From Parvularculaceae bacterium (GTDB lineage: Bacteria > Pseudomonadota > Alphaproteobacteria > Caulobacterales > Parvularculaceae), in assembly GCA_004213235.1 (NCBI GenBank), contig SHAI01000053.1, positions 1-12,166 of the forward strand: a stretch of DNA of 12,166 nucleotides, written 5' to 3'. Below the pieces are notes generated by a model. The model was not told the origin of the DNA. It saw only the letters and a list, made by a program, of their open reading frames with translations, and did no database searches. Positions within the stretch are counted from its first letter, which is position 1. Each line of letters starts with the position of its first letter. Both the position numbers and the translations under genes were made by a program. Positions 8,972 to 12,166 of this stretch are shown here, one piece after another.

Positions 8972-8980
8972 ATTGTAGCA
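8972..8980 (-). promoter_or_regulatory. Possible extended -10 promoter for gltD
   Basis: Read on the minus strand this is TGCTACAAT: a TACAAT hexamer (5 of 6 to TATAAT) preceded by TG at the extended -10 position. No good -35 is found at 16-18 nt. If used, transcription would start near 8965 and give a leader of about 180 nt that includes the tandem repeat. This is a sequence match only. Confidence 0.25.
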
Positions 8981-9231
8981 TGAATTACAATATAAGCGGA
9001 CACTCGAAGAAGAAAATGCCATGCTTCAGCGCAAAATTTAGCCATTTCCTCTAAATAAGCGGTTTTATCGCAAAACCTGACGCACGCTTGAACCGCGCTT
9101 CCTGCGGGCGCTAATTCGGGCGACAAACGCCGCGCGCCACCTGATTGAACCAGCCAGCTTTTAAACTTCCGCGCAATGCCACAATGCGCCGCACAGGGCG
9201 ATTTTGACGTTCGAATTTCCATCTCCCCAGG

Positions 9232-9269
9232 CTTACCGGTACTGACAAGTTCCTAGGTTTGACGGTAAG
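9232..9269. repeat. Inverted repeat CTTACCG/CGGTAAG
   Basis: A perfect 7 bp inverted repeat: CTTACCG at 9232-9238 and CGGTAAG at 9263-9269, with 24 bp between. No T-tract follows, so it is unlikely to be a terminator. It lies about 210-245 bp upstream of phoD and contains two of the four CGGTAA-type hexamers, so a dimeric regulator site is possible. Confidence 0.4.
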
Positions 9270-9437
9270 GTTTGCGGGCAGTCGCATTGAAATAACCCGG
9301 CTCATCATTGATGAACCCGATGACAATTCCGGTAACAATAACTTACAAACGAAAGACCCGTTCCGTCATCAAAGTTTCGCCGAACTCGTATAGTTTAATG
9401 GCGCAAAGAGGCGGTAACTGACGCCGAATTATCAACC

Positions 9438-9453
9438 ATGGCGCACGCGCCAT
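9438..9453. promoter_or_regulatory. 16 bp palindrome before phoD
   Basis: ATGGCGC and GCGCCAT flank a 2 bp centre, a perfect 7 bp inverted repeat 24 bp upstream of the phoD start and 11 bp before its Shine-Dalgarno. It could be an operator, or in RNA a small hairpin (6 bp stem, CACG loop) at the ribosome site. No regulator is identified. Confidence 0.4.
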
Positions 9454-9464
9454 ATACTGACCGA

Positions 9465-9472
9465 AAGGGAGG
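9465..9472 (+). promoter_or_regulatory. Strong Shine-Dalgarno of phoD
   Basis: AAGGGAGG sits 5 nt before the ATG at 9478 and is the best ribosome site in the window. It decides the phoD start. The glutamate-cluster genes, by contrast, all have weak or badly spaced sites. Confidence 0.85.
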
Positions 9473-9477
9473 CCAGA

Positions 9478-11202
9478 ATGGCCATATTTACGCGCCGCAC
9501 GGCCTTACATACAGCCCTCCTTGGCGGCGCTGCTGCATGTGCCACCAAACCGAAGATGACCTCCTTCACTGCCCTCGCGTCAGGCGCGACAGACATGTTC
9601 CAGCATGGCGTGGCCAGCGGCGATCCCGACGCAACATCCGTTATTCTTTGGACGCGCATCACCCCTCAATCTGCCGACAGCAACATCCAGGTCAGCTGGG
9701 AAGCGGCAAGCGATGCGGATTTCTCGTCCATCAGCGCATCTGGCATGGTGACGACGGGTGCAGATCGCGACTTCACTGTAAAGGCCGTGGCGAGCGGCCT
9801 AAAGCCTGGCCAGCAGTATTATTACCGCTTTTCCGCCGCTGGCACCACATCAGCAATCGGACGCACCCGGACTCTCCCCGCAGGAGAAGTTGACGCCGTG
9901 CGCTTTGCCATCGTTTCCTGCTCAAACTATCCCTTTGGTTATTTCAACGTGTACGATCAGATCGCCCGGCGCGACGATCTGCATGCGGTCTTGCATCTGG
10001 GCGACTATATCTATGAGTACGGGCCAGACGGGTATGGCGGCGATGTCGGTGCAGCGCTCGGCCGTTCCCATCTACCGGCTAAAGAAATCACTCAATTATC
10101 CGAATATCGCCAACGGCATGCTCAGTACAAATCAGATACATCAGCACAAGCGATGCACGCCGCCCACCCCATGATTGCGATATGGGACGATCACGAAACC
10201 AGCAATGACGCATGGAAAGAAGGCGCAGAAAACCACCAGCCGGAGAACGAAGGCAACTGGTCCGCGCGCCGTGCGGCGGCGCTGCAAGCTTATTATGAAT
10301 GGATGCCAGTTCGCGAGCCAAATGCCGGCCGACCGCGAGAAGCTCTGTTCAAAGCGTATTCTTTTGGCGACATCCTGACACTGACGGCTCTTGAAACGCG
10401 TCTCATGGCCCGCTCGCGCCAGTTTGAATATGACGAGATCGTACCTAGTCTAAAATCGCCAGCGGATATCGCGAACTTCCGGGACAATATCCTATGGGAT
10501 GGGTCAAGGGAGATGATGGGGCAGGCGCAATTGGACTATATGCGCAAGGCATTTGAAAAATCCCGCGCGGAAAAACAACCATGGCGACTCATCGCCAATC
10601 AGGTAATCATGGCCGATGTTACCGCTCCTGATTTAAACCCGCATGTGAGTGAAGAGGAGCTTGTTGCACTCGAACAGCAATGGGACCAGGCGCGCGCTTT
10701 CGTAGCGTTCTCCAAACTCGGCCTGCCCGCCAATCTGGACGCTTGGGACGGCTATCCTGCCGCCCGGGAACGCTTTTACGATCTGGCCAAGGAAACCGCG
10801 GCTGAAGGCATGATTGTGCTGACCGGCGACACGCACACATGGTGGGCAAACGACCTGACCGCCAGGGACGGGGCACATATGGGCGTAGAGCTTGGCGTCG
10901 CGTCAGTGACATCCCCTTCCCCCTATCGGCCGGAATTTCTTGGCGGCAAGGGTGCTGCATATTCACTCCTGACCAATCAGAAAAATAAATCCGTACGCTA
11001 TCTATCTGGCTCCAGCCATGGCTATATTGAACTGGAAGTACGCCATGACGGTGCCAAGGGGCGCTTTATGGCCGTCGATAGGATCGACAGCCCGACATAT
11101 AATGCGTTCCAGCAAGCCGCGTTCAAAATCGAAAAGCGCCGCGGCGCAGCCCACTTCGACGCAGCCAAGGGCGTTAGCTTCAAAGAACAATGGCTGTTCT
11201 GA
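9478..11202 (+). CDS. phoD: PhoD-type alkaline phosphatase/phosphodiesterase, Tat-exported
   Basis: A metallophosphoesterase of the PhoD family that releases phosphate from organic mono- and diesters outside the cytoplasm. It has 574 residues. A twin-arginine signal starts at T5-R6-R7, followed by a short hydrophobic stretch to about residue 22. C21 is preceded by AAA, a poor lipobox, so a lipoprotein is possible but weaker than cleavage near residue 34. The PhoD N-terminal domain is at about 39-133, with HGVASGDP at 43-50. The catalytic domain is at about 140-545. Probable metal ligands are C148 (SCSNY), D176 and Y179 (GDYIYEY), D237/D238 and H239 (WDDHE), N243, and D451/H453 (GDTHTWW). These match the iron/calcium PhoD active site known from Bacillus. 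The start is fixed by a strong Shine-Dalgarno. It stands alone: divergent from gltD and convergent with the thiolase. No clear Pho box was found upstream. The ligand assignment is by analogy. Confidence 0.94.
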   Translation: MAIFTRRTALHTALLGGAAACATKPKMTSFTALASGATDMFQHGVASGDPDATSVILWTRITPQSADSNIQVSWEAASDADFSSISASGMVTTGADRDFTVKAVASGLKPGQQYYYRFSAAGTTSAIGRTRTLPAGEVDAVRFAIVSCSNYPFGYFNVYDQIARRDDLHAVLHLGDYIYEYGPDGYGGDVGAALGRSHLPAKEITQLSEYRQRHAQYKSDTSAQAMHAAHPMIAIWDDHETSNDAWKEGAENHQPENEGNWSARRAAALQAYYEWMPVREPNAGRPREALFKAYSFGDILTLTALETRLMARSRQFEYDEIVPSLKSPADIANFRDNILWDGSREMMGQAQLDYMRKAFEKSRAEKQPWRLIANQVIMADVTAPDLNPHVSEEELVALEQQWDQARAFVAFSKLGLPANLDAWDGYPAARERFYDLAKETAAEGMIVLTGDTHTWWANDLTARDGAHMGVELGVASVTSPSPYRPEFLGGKGAAYSLLTNQKNKSVRYLSGSSHGYIELEVRHDGAKGRFMAVDRIDSPTYNAFQQAAFKIEKRRGAAHFDAAKGVSFKEQWLF

Positions 11203-11373
11203 TATCTGTTTGAACTTTTAAAATCCAACGCCGCCAAATCCGCGCCACCGCGCAAAGGGGCAAGCCCGCGCTTCCGCGTCAGTGGCCAACCCTGGCCATT
11301 CACGCTAATGGCCGACCGGATTTTTCCGATCGGCCATATTATTCCGTATAGTGATTTATACTGAGTGACGCAA
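11203..11373. other. Convergent phoD-thiolase spacer
   Basis: A 171 bp non-coding spacer between two gene ends. It is rich in GGCC-centred inverted repeats (11283-11337), described as a terminator and as a finding. No small gene was recognised. Confidence 0.6.
11308..11337 (+). terminator. Probable terminator of phoD (possibly bidirectional)
   Basis: ATGGCCGACCGG pairs with CCGATCGGCCAT across a 6-base loop ATTTTT, a 12 bp stem with one imperfect pair. On the plus strand this pair is a C-A mismatch; on the minus strand it becomes a G-U wobble, so the minus-strand RNA is the more stable. The plus strand follows with ATTATT, a weak U-tract; the minus strand has none. It lies about 105 bp after the phoD stop and 36 bp after the thiolase stop, as expected for a shared terminator. 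Confidence 0.5.
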
Positions 11374-12166
11374 TTACGCGACTTCGAAAAGGCCCGCCGC
11401 GCCCATACCGCCGCCAACACACATCGTGCAAACAACATATTTCGCGCCGCGCCGCTTGCCTTCAATCAAAGCATGACCGACCATGCGCGCGCCGGACATG
11501 CCATATGGGTGGCCAATGGAAATTGCGCCGCCATTGACGTTCAACAGTTCATCGGGGATGCCCAGCCTGTCGCGACAATAAAGCACCTGCACCGCAAACG
11601 CCTCATTCAGCTCCCACAAGCCGATATCATCCATTTTAAGGCCATTTTTCTCCAGCAGTTTTGGAACGGCATAAACAGGACCGATACCCATTTCATCCGG
11701 GTGCGTCCCGGCAACGGCGACACCGCGATATATACCAAGGGGCTGAAGTCCCCGTTTCTCCGCCTCCTTCGCTTCCATCAGGACCGCCGCCGACGCGCCG
11801 TCGGAAAGCTGCGAGGCATTGCCTGCGGTGATGTACTTGCCTTCTTGAATGACCTGCCCGCCTTTGAAAACAGGCTTTAGACCTGAAAGCCCTTCCAGCG
11901 TGGTTTCCGGACGATTTCCCTCATCTTTTTCAAGGGCCAGCTCAACCTCTGTTTTCTCGCCGGTTTCCTTATTGACACGGATCATCGTGGATGGAAGTGG
12001 CACAATCTCATCATCAAACTTGCCCGCCTGCTGCGCAGCATGAGTGCGCTGCTGCGACCTCAACGCATATTCATCCTGCTGCTCGCGGGAAACACCATAC
12101 CGATCACTGACAATTTCTGCCGTTTCGATCATCTGCATATATGTCGCTGGCATATTTTTCATCAAC
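11374..12166 (-). CDS. Thiolase (acetyl-CoA C-acyltransferase), N-terminal part beyond the right edge
   Basis: A thiolase that cleaves 3-ketoacyl-CoA with CoA, or condenses acyl-CoAs in reverse, in the cytoplasm. About 264 C-terminal residues are visible; the family is about 390-400, so the start and the acylated N-terminal cysteine are outside the window. Counting from the TTG codon at 12165, three active-site elements are present: NEAF, the GHP histidine at H219 (ISIGHPYGMSGAR) and the catalytic cysteine at C249 (in CTMCVGGG). The 30-residue gap between the last two matches the H348-C378 gap of the Zoogloea enzyme. The stop is TAA at 11374. It converges on phoD. The sequence resembles the long-chain or general beta-oxidation thiolases of proteobacteria more than a PHB-specific PhaA, but with no neighbour on that side visible the exact substrate is undecided. 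Confidence 0.95.
   Translation of the reverse strand, partial: LMKNMPATYMQMIETAEIVSDRYGVSREQQDEYALRSQQRTHAAQQAGKFDDEIVPLPSTMIRVNKETGEKTEVELALEKDEGNRPETTLEGLSGLKPVFKGGQVIQEGKYITAGNASQLSDGASAAVLMEAKEAEKRGLQPLGIYRGVAVAGTHPDEMGIGPVYAVPKLLEKNGLKMDDIGLWELNEAFAVQVLYCRDRLGIPDELLNVNGGAISIGHPYGMSGARMVGHALIEGKRRGAKYVVCTMCVGGGMGAAGLFEVA

Larger units (their letters stand above)
8784..9477. other. Divergent gltD-phoD intergenic region
   Basis: A 694 bp stretch with no credible gene on either strand; open frames of 75-106 codons cross it but have no recognisable protein content and poor start contexts. It should hold both divergent promoters. Seen within it are the 18 bp tandem duplication (8848-8883), a 9 bp inverted pair CGCTTATAT/ATATAAGCG (8930-8938 and 8990-8998) with a related ATAAGCGG at 9055-9062, four CGGTAA-type hexamers (9233-9417), and a palindrome at 9438-9453. 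It is locally more AT-rich than the genes, mainly around 8930-9070. No tRNA or known riboswitch was recognised. Confidence 0.7.

Noticed and set aside
8755..9338. Open frames in the gltD-phoD spacer (8755-9054 plus, 8902-9222 and 9111-9338 minus)
   Set aside because: They show Arg/Ala/Ser-rich composition, no family resemblance and no ribosome sites; one merely translates the 18 bp tandem repeat.
9200..9477. Pho box upstream of phoD
   Set aside because: I looked for paired CTGTCAT-like 7-mers with 11 bp period; only loose partial matches such as CTTACCG/CTGACAA at 10 bp period were seen.
11365..11880. 171-codon open frame on the plus strand
   Set aside because: It is antisense to the thiolase, whose active-site motifs are clear.
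1..12166. Mobile element, CRISPR array, toxin-antitoxin, phage or defence genes
   Set aside because: None seen on either strand; all long, well-supported frames are housekeeping or common metabolic genes.

Overview
The window looks like ordinary chromosome from an alphaproteobacterium. This rests on the protein sequences (an alphaproteobacterial-type GluRS with an LSKR signature, large NADPH-type GltB and GltD) and on moderate-to-high GC content with GC-rich codon use. Order and genus cannot be named safely from this stretch. There is no transposase, integrase, phage gene, tRNA, rRNA or CRISPR array. Five protein genes are essentially certain and one more is cut by the right edge.

Layout. 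(1) 1-8783, minus strand: four genes read right to left, gltD (8783-7356), gltB (7327-2798), nadE (2754-1090) and gltX (983 to beyond the left edge). The gaps are 28, 43 and 106 bp, so the first three are probably one operon and gltX may belong to it. (2) 8784-9477: a 694 bp non-coding divergent spacer. It holds an 18 bp tandem duplication and a possible extended -10 for gltD. On the phoD side it holds four CGGTAA-type hexamers and a 16 bp palindrome. (3) 9478-11202, plus strand: a PhoD-type alkaline phosphatase/phosphodiesterase with a twin-arginine signal and a strong Shine-Dalgarno. (4) 11203-11373: a convergent spacer with overlapping GGCC hairpins, the last a likely terminator. (5) 11374 to beyond the right edge, minus strand: the C-terminal part of a thiolase.

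The four-gene block centres on glutamine and glutamate. GltB and GltD form glutamate synthase, which makes two glutamates from glutamine and 2-oxoglutarate with NADPH. NadE burns glutamine as its ammonia donor and makes the dinucleotide precursor of GltD's cofactor. GltX charges tRNA with the glutamate product. PhoD is a separate exported phosphate-scavenging gene, and the thiolase belongs to fatty-acid or acyl-CoA metabolism.

I found no convincing new biological system. The points worth checking are regulatory: the CGGTAA cluster and palindrome before phoD, the 13 bp element shared by the gltD and gltB leaders, the 18 bp tandem repeat upstream of gltD, and the mutually exclusive hairpins after phoD.
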